Source: Streptomyces sp. 130 (GTDB taxonomy: Bacteria > Actinomycetota > Actinomycetes > Streptomycetales > Streptomycetaceae). Taken from it: a stretch of 64,000 nt of DNA. A model generated the notes under the pieces. That model saw nothing but the letters and a program-made list of their open reading frames with translations, ran no database searches and had not been told where the DNA came from. How positions within the stretch are numbered: position 1 is the stretch's first letter; every line of letters starts with the position of its first letter. The position numbers and the translations under genes are program-made. Location of the stretch: positions 62,001 through 126,000 of the forward strand of contig NZ_VJNO01000002.1 in the NCBI RefSeq assembly GCF_007096885.1, in the 5' to 3' direction. Of this stretch, positions 16,126 through 25,733 are shown one piece after another.

Positions 16126-17683
16126 TCAGTCCATCTCGCCCTCGCCCGCGTCCTCCACGGTGTGACCGCTCCTCTTCAGCCGGTCCGCGCGGCCGATGGC
16201 GTCGGCCAGTTTCGTGACCGAGGCGTCCTCGGTCGTCCTGGCCAGCCTCTCGGCCCGGTCGGCGAGTTCGCCGAGGCCCGGGGTGCCCGGCAGGCCGGTG
16301 CCGCGCAGGTTCTCCGCGAAGTACGCGGCGACAGCCGTCACCTGGAGGCGGGAGCTCCGGCCGCCCCAGAGCTTGCCGGTGATCGCCCCGGTCGCCACGG
16401 AGCCGGTCTTCTCGTGCGGCTCGCGGGTCTCCGGGTCGAGCCAGCGCACGGTCGCGGTGGCGACATGGCCGGAGGCGCCGTCGCGCAGCCGCACCGCGTA
16501 CAGGGCGGTGACGGTGTGGCCGGGGCCGACCTCGCCGCCGTCCACGGTGTCGTCGCGGAAGTCGTCGTCGGCGACCTCGCGGTCCTCGTAGCCGAGCAGC
16601 TTGAACTTCTCGACGGTCTCCGGGTCGAAGGCGACCTGGGCCTTGGCGTCCCGGGCGGTCAGTTCGAGGTGGGCGGGGAGCTGGTGCACGAAGACCTTGC
16701 GGGCCTGCTCCTCGTCGGCGATGTACGTGGTGTGGCCGTCGCCCTTGTTGGTCAGCTCCTCCATGAACGCGTCGCCGTAGTCGCTGCCGACGCCCACGCC
16801 GAACAGGGTGATGCCGTACTCGCGGCGGGCCGAGGCGATCCGTTCCAGGATGTCGTCCGCCTTGGTGTCGCCGGTGTTGGCCAGCGCGTCGGAGAGCAGG
16901 ACGACGCGGTTGTTGACGCCCTTGCGGCGGCCCTCCACCGCTTCCTCGTAACCGCGCTCGATGCCCGCCCCGACGTTGGTGGAGGCGGCGGGTTCCAGCG
17001 AGTCGACCGCGTCGCGGATCTCGCGCCTGTGGCCGCTCAGCCGGGTCATGGGCAGGACGGTCTCCGCCTCGTCGCTGAAGGTGACCAGGCTGATCGAGTC
17101 GTCGTCGCGCAGTTCGTCGGTGAGGATGCCGAGCGAGGTCCTGACCAGGCCGAGCCGGTCGGGCGAGTCCATCGAGCTGGAGACGTCGACCACGAAGGTG
17201 AGGGCGGCCGGGGGCCGTTCGGCGGTGGCCGGCGCCGCCTTGGTCGCCAGGCCGACCCGGACCAGCGACCAGTCACCGTCCTCGCCGGCGGCCCGGGCCC
17301 CGTCCATGGAGACCGAGAAGCCGTTGCCCTCGGGGCGGTGGTAGCCCTGGCGGAAGCTGTTGACGAACTCCTCGGGCCGTACGGTCTCCGGTCCGGGGAG
17401 CAGGCCGTCGGCGAGGGTGCGGCGGGCGTAGCCGTACGAGGCGGTGTCCACGTCCAGCGCGAAGGTGGAGAGGTAGTCGGGCCGGGCGGTCTCCTTCAGC
17501 CGGTCCGCGCCGCCCTCGTCGTTCTTCGCCCCGCCCGTGTAGGGGGGGCGCGGGCGCCACGGGCCGCCGCTTGTCGGTGGTCGTCACGCCCTCGTCGTCC
17601 GTTCCCGAGCAGCCGGTGAGCAGGACGCCCGCCGCGAGCAGCAGCCCTGCTCCGGCCCGGTACTTCCGTGTGCGGTGTGCCAT
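16126..17683 (-). pseudogene. YfbK-type von Willebrand factor A lipoprotein, frameshifted
   Basis: The N-terminus MAHRTRKYRAGAGLLL…VLLTGCSG is a lipoprotein signal with lipobox LTGC. The frame breaks at a run of seven C on the coding strand (about 17541-17547) and resumes in another frame with YTGGAKNDEGGADRLKETA and YLSTFALDVDTASYGYARR, the start of the YfbK-like VWA N-terminal region. The VWA domain follows with MIDAS DVSSSMDSPDR, and a C-terminal domain ending KRSGHTVEDAGEGEMD. With six C the gene would encode a complete lipoprotein of about 518 residues. Either the gene is broken, or this is a phase-variable or mis-sequenced homopolymer. Exported VWA proteins of this type usually bind partner proteins. 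Confidence 0.8.
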
Positions 17684-17814
17684 GCCGTACCCCCTGTGTC
17701 GTCACGTCAGCACGTGTGGATGTGACGTGCGAGGGGGCGGTCCGGACCGGACGAAAGCGTTGCGGAACGGTCTCGATGCGGCAACGACGGGCGCCAGCCG
17801 GCGGAAGGCCGAGG

Positions 17815-18693
17815 TCAGGACACGATGTCCTTACGGCTGAACCCGCGGAACGCGAAAGCGAGCAGGATCAGGGCATACGTCACCGATACGGCCGCGCCCT
17901 TCGCCATGCCGCCCCACTCGATGGCGGGCTGGAGCGCGTCCGCCCAGGCGAACTGCCAGTGGGCGGGCAGGAAGTCGCGCCAGGAGCCGAGCGCGGTCAC
18001 GGCGTCGAGCACGTTGCCGACGATGGTCAGCCCGACCGCCCCGCCCACCGCGCCGAGCGGGGCGTCCGTCCTGGTCGACAGCCAGAACGCGAGCCCGGCG
18101 GTCACCAGCTGGGACACGAAGACGAACGCGACGACCAGCGCGAGGCGCGGCACCGCGTCCCCGGCCGGCAGCGCTCCGCCGGTCGGCAGCTGGAGCGGCC
18201 CCCAGCCGTAGGCCGCCGCGCCCGCCGCGAGCGCGACGAGCGGCAGCAGGACGATCGCGGCGAGGCTGAAGCCCAGCGCGACGACGAGCTTGCTCCACAG
18301 CAGCCTGGCCCGGGGCACGGGCGCGGCCAGCAGATAGCGCAGCGAGGACCAGCTCGCCTCGGAGGCCACGGTGTCGCCGCAGAACAGCGCGACCGGGACG
18401 ACGAGCAGGAAGCCCGCCGAGACGAACAGGCAGGTCGCGGCGAAGTTCGCGGCGGACGCGGTCGCCGTGTCCATCAGGGTGATCCGGTCGCCGCCGCCGG
18501 GCCCCCCGTCCGGGGTGCCGCCGATCGCGAACGCGATGATCAGGACGAACGGCAGCGCGGCCAGCACCCCGCCCATGAGCAGGGTCCGGCGCCGGCGGAG
18601 CTGCCGGACCGCCTCGACGCGCAGCGGGAGGGTGTGGCGGGCCCGGTAGCCGGGCGCCTCGGGGGCCTCGGTGAGGCCGGCGGCGGTGCTCAT
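17815..18693 (-). CDS. ABC transporter permease (ABC-2 type)
   Basis: A 292-residue membrane protein with about six hydrophobic helices (LLMGGVLAALPFVLIIAFAI, AATCLFVSAGFLLVVPVALF, VALGFSLAAIVLLPLVALAA, LALVVAFVFVSQLVTAGLAF and two more near the C-terminus, ending RGFSRKDIVS). The ATG overlaps the stop of the upstream hydrolase/ATPase fusion gene (ATGA), so it is the membrane partner of that ATPase. Together they should form an exporter; the substrate is unknown. Confidence 0.88.
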   Translation of the reverse strand: MSTAAGLTEAPEAPGYRARHTLPLRVEAVRQLRRRRTLLMGGVLAALPFVLIIAFAIGGTPDGGPGGGDRITLMDTATASAANFAATCLFVSAGFLLVVPVALFCGDTVASEASWSSLRYLLAAPVPRARLLWSKLVVALGFSLAAIVLLPLVALAAGAAAYGWGPLQLPTGGALPAGDAVPRLALVVAFVFVSQLVTAGLAFWLSTRTDAPLGAVGGAVGLTIVGNVLDAVTALGSWRDFLPAHWQFAWADALQPAIEWGGMAKGAAVSVTYALILLAFAFRGFSRKDIVS

Positions 18694-21353
18694 GCGGAGC
18701 CTCCGGAGATCAGGGTGAGGAAGGCGTCCTCCAGGCGGCGGTGCGGGCCGACGCCGGTCAGCGGCACGTCGAGGCGGACCAGCTCGGCGATCAGCTGCGG
18801 CGAGGTCGCGCCGTCGAGCCGGACGAGCAGCCCGTGCCCGTCGTCGGTGCGGACGGCGGAGCCGATGCCCGGCAGGGCGGCGACCTTCTCCACGACGGGT
18901 TCGGTGAGCGGGTCGGCGGCGGTGACCAGGAGCATGTCTCCGGAACCGGTGATCTCGGCGACGGGGCCCGCCTGGACGAGCCTGCCCCGGTCCATGACGA
19001 CCAGATGCGTGCAGGACTGCTCGACTTCGGACAGGAGGTGGCTGGAGACGATCACGGTGCGACCGCCGGCGGCGTACCGGATCATCACGTCCCGCATCTC
19101 GCGGATCTGCGGCGGGTCCAGCCCGTTGGTCGGCTCGTCCAGGATGAGCAGGTCCGGCATGCCGAGCATGGCCTGGGCGATGGCGAGCCGCTGCCGCATG
19201 CCCTGGGAGTACGTGCGCACGGCGCGGGCCAGGGCGTCTCCGAGCCCGGCGATCTCCAGGGCCTCGTCGATGCGCGCGTCCTCGTCGGGGCGGCCGGTGG
19301 CCTTCCAGTACAGCTCCAGGTTGGCGCGCCCGGACAGGTGCGGCAGGAAGCCCGCGCCCTCCACGAAGCAGCCGACCCGGGACAGCACGGGCGCGCCGGG
19401 GCGGATGGCCCGCCCGAAGACGCGGATCTCGCCGGCGTCGGGGGTGATGAGCCCCATGAGCATGCGCAGGGTGGTGGTCTTGCCGGCGCCGTTGGGTCCC
19501 AGCAGGCCGAGCACCTGGCCCTTCTCGACGCGGAAGGAGAGGTCGCGCACGGCGTACCTGTCGGAGGACTTGGCGTACTTCTTGGCCAGGCCGGTGATCT
19601 GGAGCGGTACGTCGGCGAGCGCGGGGTCGGGTGCGGGCGTCGCGGTACGGCGCCGGGCGGTGAGCAGCAGGGCGGCGGCGATCACCAGGGCGGCGGCCGG
19701 CAGCGCCCAGGTCCACCAGGGCAGTGCGGCCGAGGCGGTTTTCAGGCCGGGCGCGGTGGGAAGCGTGAGGGGCCCGTCGAGGGAGACGGTGTACGTGGCC
19801 GGCTCGGCCGGGGACGCGTAGCCGAGGTCGGTCGCGGCGAGGACGAGGCGGAGGCGGTGGCCGGCGTCGAGTTCGTGGTCGACGGCGGGCAGGGTCAGCT
19901 CGACCGGCTCGCCCTGCCGCTCGGGCGTGATCCGGTACGGCGCGACGAGCTGGGCGGGCAGCACCTGCCGCTTCCCGTCCGGCGACACGTCGTACACCTT
20001 GCCGAAGAGAACGGCGTCGCCGTGGTCGGCCTTCACCGTCACCCGGACCGTGGGGGCGCCGGTGACGCGGCGGGCGGTGGGCAGCGGGGCGGAGTCGAAG
20101 CGGGCGTACTGGCCGGGGAAGTCGAGGGCGAGGCCGCCGACGCCGAGGGCGGAGAGCTGGGCGAGCGAGCCTCCGGCGCCGGGCACGGCGGAGACCGAGG
20201 GCGGGTTGGCCCCGGCGGGGTTGCCGATCTTCTGGGTGCGCCCGTGCAGTGCGACGGTCTCGGGGCCGCTGTGCAGCCCCGGGTAGGTGTCGCCGCTCGC
20301 GCCCCGGGTGAGGGCGGCGCCGTCCGTGGAGTCGATGCCGCCGGTCCGGGTGACGCGGAAGGCGGGGCCGGTGTCGGCGCCCCCTTCCCCCTTCAGATAG
20401 CGGTCGAACCAGGTGGTGATCCGCTTCTGTACCCGGCCGGTCTCCATGTCACCCCCGTCGTGCCCGCCGGCCACCCAGTCGACGGAGACGGGGGCGCCGT
20501 TGGCGGCGATGGCCTTCGCCATGGCGTCGGCCTGACCCAGCGGGAACAGGGAGTCGGTCTGGCCCTGCACGATGAGCGCGGGAACCTTGATGCGGTCGGC
20601 CACGGCGCTCGGGGAGCGCTCGGTGAGCAGGGCGCGGGCGGCGGCGTCCGGCTTGCCGCTGACGGCGACCCGCTCGTACAGGTCGCACAGCTCCTTCTCG
20701 AAGTTGCCGCAGCCGCCGCCGGAGTTGACGAAGATCCCGGCCCAGAGTTTCTTGAACACCCCGTCCGGGAAGAGCGCGTCGGCGAGGTTCCAGTAGGTGA
20801 TCTGCGGGGCGATCGCGTCGACGCGCCGGTCGTATCCGGCGGCGAGCAGCGAGACCGCGCCGCCGTAGGAGGCCCCGGTGATGCCGACGCGCGGGTCGCC
20901 CTCGGCGTCGAGCCGTACTTCGGGGCGGCCGGCGAGCCAGTCGATCAGCCGGGACACGTCCTTGACCTCGCGGTCGGGCGCGTTCAGCCCGATCTCACCG
21001 CCCGACTTGCCGAAGCCGCGCGCGGACCAGGTGAGGACGGCGTACCCGTCGCGGGCCAGGGCCTCGGCCTGCGCCCGGGTCTCCGCCTTGCTGCCGCCGA
21101 AACCGTGGCCGATGAGCACGGCGGGCCGGCGCCCGCCGCCCCCGGCCGTGAAGTAAGAGGTGTCCAGGGAGACTCCGTCGACGCGCATCATCCGGTCCTG
21201 GCGGTGCACGGCGGGCCCGCTGTCGTCGGCGACCGCCGTCCAGGTGCCCGCACCGGCGAGCACGAGGAGCGCGGCACCGGCCGCCGCCCATCGGCCTCGG
21301 GTGCGGGGCAGCGGTCGCCGCCACCGGGACGTACGCGCGTCGGGGGAGTCCAT
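18690..21353 (-). CDS. Peptidase-S15-like hydrolase fused to an ABC transporter ATPase
   Basis: An 887-residue two-part protein. An N-terminal membrane segment (WAAAGAALLVLAGAGTWTAV, about 25-42) leads to an alpha/beta-hydrolase of the CocE/X-Pro dipeptidyl-peptidase type (nucleophile GASYGG near residue 161, HGFGGSK oxyanion region, GGHDGG with the catalytic His). A beta-rich PepX-C-like domain follows (about 330-540). A second membrane helix (WWTWALPAAALVIAAALLL, about 565-585) leads to a complete ABC ATPase: Walker A GPNGAGKTTT near 621, signature YSQGMRQR, Walker B LLILDEPTNGLD. The topology implies an outside hydrolase and a cytoplasmic ATPase in one chain. It is coupled to the permease gene. 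Confidence 0.9.
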   Translation of the reverse strand: MDSPDARTSRWRRPLPRTRGRWAAAGAALLVLAGAGTWTAVADDSGPAVHRQDRMMRVDGVSLDTSYFTAGGGGRRPAVLIGHGFGGSKAETRAQAEALARDGYAVLTWSARGFGKSGGEIGLNAPDREVKDVSRLIDWLAGRPEVRLDAEGDPRVGITGASYGGAVSLLAAGYDRRVDAIAPQITYWNLADALFPDGVFKKLWAGIFVNSGGGCGNFEKELCDLYERVAVSGKPDAAARALLTERSPSAVADRIKVPALIVQGQTDSLFPLGQADAMAKAIAANGAPVSVDWVAGGHDGGDMETGRVQKRITTWFDRYLKGEGGADTGPAFRVTRTGGIDSTDGAALTRGASGDTYPGLHSGPETVALHGRTQKIGNPAGANPPSVSAVPGAGGSLAQLSALGVGGLALDFPGQYARFDSAPLPTARRVTGAPTVRVTVKADHGDAVLFGKVYDVSPDGKRQVLPAQLVAPYRITPERQGEPVELTLPAVDHELDAGHRLRLVLAATDLGYASPAEPATYTVSLDGPLTLPTAPGLKTASAALPWWTWALPAAALVIAAALLLTARRRTATPAPDPALADVPLQITGLAKKYAKSSDRYAVRDLSFRVEKGQVLGLLGPNGAGKTTTLRMLMGLITPDAGEIRVFGRAIRPGAPVLSRVGCFVEGAGFLPHLSGRANLELYWKATGRPDEDARIDEALEIAGLGDALARAVRTYSQGMRQRLAIAQAMLGMPDLLILDEPTNGLDPPQIREMRDVMIRYAAGGRTVIVSSHLLSEVEQSCTHLVVMDRGRLVQAGPVAEITGSGDMLLVTAADPLTEPVVEKVAALPGIGSAVRTDDGHGLLVRLDGATSPQLIAELVRLDVPLTGVGPHRRLEDAFLTLISGGSA

Positions 21354-21516
21354 GCGTCCGACCCTATGCGGCCCGCCGCCCCGTCCCGCCTGCCGCCGGG
21401 CGGAACTCCCGGGCATCCTCAAGGCGTACGGAAGCGGGCCTCGTACTCCGGACGCGGTACGCCCCCGTACCGCGATCGCGTCGCGCGACGCCCTCGCGCT
21501 CTGGGACGCTGCCCGC

Positions 21517-22050
21517 ATGGAACAGCCGGAAGTACTGCTGATAGGCGGCCGTGCGGGCGTCGGGAAGACCACGGTGGCCTGGGAGGTGTCGGCGCGGCTG
21601 CGCGAGGCGGGGGCCGTGCACGCGGTGGTGGACGGGGACTTCATGGGCGCCGTGCATCCCGCGCCGGAAGGCGACCCGCACCGCTCCCTGATCACCGAAC
21701 GCAATCTGACGGCGGTCTGGGCCAACTACGCGGCCCTGGGCGTGCGCCGCCTCGTCTACACCAACACGGTGTGCGTACTGGCCGACACCGCGCCCATGTT
21801 CGAGCGTGCGATGGGGCCCGGTGTGCGGTGCGTGCGGGTGCTGCTGACCGCGACCGACGCGACGGCCGCGCAGCGGCTCGCCGGCCGCGAGATCGGTTCC
21901 GAGCTGGAGCACGAACTGCGAAGCAGCCACCGCAAGGCCCGGCTGCTCGACGCACGGGCCCCGGCGGACACCGTCCGGGTGGCGACCGACGGGCGGGCGG
22001 TGCCGGACATCGCGCGGCAGCTCGTGGAGCTGACGGGGTGGTGGTCCTAG
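21517..22050 (+). CDS. P-loop kinase-like NTPase (AAA_33 type)
   Basis: A 177-residue protein with Walker A GGRAGVGKTT at residues 10-19, an Asp-containing DGDFMG in the position of an acceptor-binding or Walker B region, and a C-terminal lid-like helix (SHRKARLLD). The size and pattern fit the small nucleoside/shikimate/chloramphenicol-phosphotransferase-like ATPases grouped as AAA_33. The substrate cannot be told. ATG at 21517 begins MEQPEVLLIG. It converges with the DUF4291 gene, the two stop codons overlapping by two bases. Confidence 0.75.
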   Translation: MEQPEVLLIGGRAGVGKTTVAWEVSARLREAGAVHAVVDGDFMGAVHPAPEGDPHRSLITERNLTAVWANYAALGVRRLVYTNTVCVLADTAPMFERAMGPGVRCVRVLLTATDATAAQRLAGREIGSELEHELRSSHRKARLLDARAPADTVRVATDGRAVPDIARQLVELTGWWS

Positions 22051-22676
22051 ACAGCGGGCACCGGCAGCGGGGTGCGCCGCGGCAGCGGGTACGGCGTCTC
22101 GGCGGGGAGCAGCGCGGTCGCGGCGTCCGTCCCGCCCGCCCTGACCAGCGCGTGGATCTCCCGGGCGAGCGGGGTGACATCGCGGATCGAGACCGTCCAC
22201 TCGTCCGCGTACCGCCGGGACGCCTCCCCGGCCAGGCCGAGCTGGAGCGAGCGGTACGGGAGCCGGTTCAGGTGGAGGTCGCGCTCGGGGTCCCACTGGA
22301 CGCGGGCGGGAGCCCGGCGCAGGTCGCGCTGCCAGGTGGCGCGGTCCGGGTGCACGCCGGCTTCGTAGTGGGAGAGTTCGGCGTGCCCGAGCGCCCAGTC
22401 GAAGCCCTCGCGGGTGATCTCGACGGCGAGGACGGTCTCCTGGCCCTCCTTCGTCCCCCAGCCGCAGCGGTACATCATCCACAGGAAGCTCGGCTTGATC
22501 CACGTCATGCGGTCGCGCTTCCAGGCGGCCGGGAAACGCCCGTCGCGGGCGGCGGGCAGTCCGAGCGAGGGGGTGTACGCCTGGTAGACGGTCACGGTGC
22601 CCGCGGTGTGGAGCGCGCGGATCTGGTGCTGGGGCGGGGTGGATACGGGTGTGGACGCGGGCGTGGGTGCGGTCAT
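22047..22676 (-). CDS. DUF4291 domain protein
   Basis: A 209-residue protein matching the DUF4291 pattern: IRALHTAGTVTVYQAYTP near the start, RMTWIKPSFLWMMYRCGWG in the middle, WDPERDLHLNRLPYRSLQLG and IQ-like arginine-rich segments later. No signal or membrane segment. The biochemical function of DUF4291 is unknown; the conserved Tyr/Trp/Lys/Arg pattern suggests an enzyme or nucleic-acid-binding fold. Its 3' end overlaps the convergent P-loop gene. Confidence 0.85.
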   Translation of the reverse strand: MTAPTPASTPVSTPPQHQIRALHTAGTVTVYQAYTPSLGLPAARDGRFPAAWKRDRMTWIKPSFLWMMYRCGWGTKEGQETVLAVEITREGFDWALGHAELSHYEAGVHPDRATWQRDLRRAPARVQWDPERDLHLNRLPYRSLQLGLAGEASRRYADEWTVSIRDVTPLAREIHALVRAGGTDAATALLPAETPYPLPRRTPLPVPAV

Positions 22677-22748
22677 ACGAGCATCACAGCACCGTGCGGT
22701 GGGGGACGGCGAACGGTTTCCTCCGGCGGCGCGCTCGGACCGTTGGAC

Positions 22749-22779
22749 CGCATGCGAATGCCATGACATTCGTCATGCG
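22749..22779. promoter_or_regulatory. Inverted repeat between divergent genes
   Basis: CGCATGCGAATG (22749-22760) faces CATTCGTCATGCG (22767-22779): the arms pair except for one extra T. It lies between the divergent DUF4291 gene and the VC0807-family membrane-protein gene and could be an operator for either. No known regulator consensus is recognised. Confidence 0.35.
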
Positions 22780-22883
22780 GAGGTCGGTACACGCGGCTCT
22801 GCCGGGGAAGGGGTCCGCGTCGGCAGTCTGTACGTGTCGAGAGCGGGAGCCACGAAGGCGCCGCCGCAACGGGAGGAACCGAC

Positions 22884-23600
22884 ATGAGCAGCCCGGCCGC
22901 CACACTCACCGCCCCCGGCGTCGACGCCCCGGCCGGCGCCGCCCCGATCGCGCCCCGCAAGGCCCTCGTGGACAGCCTGAAGCCGCTGCTGGTGGACGTC
23001 GCGCTGCCGCTCGCCGCGTACTACGCGCTGAAGGCGGCGGGGCTCGGCACGTTCGGCGCGCTGGCCTGGAGCAGCGTTCTTCCGGCGGTCCGGACGGTGT
23101 GGGGTGTGGTGCGCGAGCGCCGGCTCAACGGTCTGGCGGCGCTGATGGTGTCGGTCAACGCGGTCTCGCTGCTGCTGGGTCTGGTGGCCGGGGACCCTCG
23201 GCTGATGCTCCTGAAGGACAGCGGGGTCAGCAGCATCGTCGGGCTGACGTTCCTGGTGACGGCGTTGCGGGGACGGCCGATGCTGTCGGCGGGCCTGCGG
23301 CCGTGGCTGACCCGGGGCGAGGCCGCCAAGACGGCCGCCTGGGAACGGCTCTCCGCGGGTTCGCCGGACTTCCGCAGGGCCGAGACCCGGTTCTCGGCGA
23401 TCTGGGGCGGGGCGCTGCTCGCCGAGTGCGCGGTGCGGGCGGTGGGCGCTTACACCGTGCCGGTGGAGACGATGGTGTGGGCCGGGACGGTGCTCATGAT
23501 CGCCACGATGGTGCTGGCGTTCCTCGTCTCGGGGCGCTTCGGCGTCGTCCCGATGGAGCACATGATCGCGGCCGAGGCCGCCGCCGCCTCGGACCGCTGA
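22884..23600 (+). CDS. VC0807-family integral membrane protein
   Basis: A 238-residue protein with about six hydrophobic segments (LKPLLVDVALPLAAYYAL, LNGLAALMVSVNAVSLLLGL, SIVGLTFLVTALRG, FSAIWGGALLAECAVRAVGA, TMVWAGTVLMIATMVLAFLV). The order matches small actinobacterial VC0807-family proteins of unknown function. A clear GGGAGG precedes the ATG. No operon partner. Confidence 0.8.
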   Translation: MSSPAATLTAPGVDAPAGAAPIAPRKALVDSLKPLLVDVALPLAAYYALKAAGLGTFGALAWSSVLPAVRTVWGVVRERRLNGLAALMVSVNAVSLLLGLVAGDPRLMLLKDSGVSSIVGLTFLVTALRGRPMLSAGLRPWLTRGEAAKTAAWERLSAGSPDFRRAETRFSAIWGGALLAECAVRAVGAYTVPVETMVWAGTVLMIATMVLAFLVSGRFGVVPMEHMIAAEAAAASDR

Positions 23601-23703
23601 CAGCTGACCGCCCACCAGAAATCCGCGGGGCCGCTTCGAGGGAGTGGCCCCGCGGTCATTCGCGCCCCGGAATTCGCTTGACCTCGCCATCTACCGTTTT
23701 CGT

Positions 23704-24174
23704 ATGACTACTTCGCCGAGACTGGCCGAGATCACCGCCGACAACGTCGACGCCGCGATCGCCCTCAGAGTCCGGCCCGACCAGGAGCATCTGGTGGAGC
23801 CGGTCGCGACGTCCCTCGCCGAGGCGTACGTGCATCAGGCGGTCGCCTGGCCCCGGCTCGTCCTCGACGGCGACCGGCTCGTCGGCTTCCTGATGGCCTT
23901 CCTGGACATCCACTTCGAGAACGACGCCGGGGAGCACCACATCCGCTCCGGGCTGTGGCGCCTGAACATCGCGGCGGACGAACAGGGGCGCGGCCACGGC
24001 CGGTTCGCGGTCGAGTCCGTCGCCGCCGAGATACGCCGGCGCGGCGGCACCCGGATGTACGTCACCTGGCACCCGGGCGACGACGGCCCGGAGGGCTTCT
24101 ACCTGGGGCTCGGCTTCCGGCCCACGGGTGAGACGAGCGGGGGCCAGACGGTCGGGGTGCTGGAGCTGGGCTGA
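23704..24174 (+). CDS. GNAT family N-acetyltransferase
   Basis: A 156-residue acetyltransferase with an acetyl-CoA-binding motif A (RLNIAADEQGRGHGRFAVESV, an R/Q-x-x-G-x-G/A variant) and a C-terminal GFYLGLGFRPTGE, the usual GNAT end. The N-terminus TADNVDAAIALRVRPDQEHLV resembles spermidine- or diamine-acetyltransferase-type GNATs. The acceptor is unknown. It faces iolA across a hairpin terminator. Confidence 0.85.
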   Translation: MTTSPRLAEITADNVDAAIALRVRPDQEHLVEPVATSLAEAYVHQAVAWPRLVLDGDRLVGFLMAFLDIHFENDAGEHHIRSGLWRLNIAADEQGRGHGRFAVESVAAEIRRRGGTRMYVTWHPGDDGPEGFYLGLGFRPTGETSGGQTVGVLELG

Positions 24175-24204
24175 GCACGGGCCGGGCGCTCCCGGCCCGT
24201 GCTC
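24173..24204. terminator. Bidirectional hairpin terminator
   Basis: GAGCACGGGCCGGG (24173-24186) and CCCGGCCCGTGCTC (24191-24204) pair perfectly over 14 bp with loop CGCT. It sits between the convergent GNAT and iolA genes and can serve both. Confidence 0.85.
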
Positions 24205-24221
24205 GGGCCGTTGGCACCGGG

Positions 24222-25721
<1,500 letters not shown>

Positions 25722-25733
25722 GCTGTGGCTCCT

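Noticed and set aside
18741..22766. Very long plus-strand open frame of 1341 codons
   Set aside because: It is antisense to the hydrolase/ATPase fusion and other convincing genes, and its Gly/Arg/Val-rich text is the usual GC-rich complementary-strand artefact.
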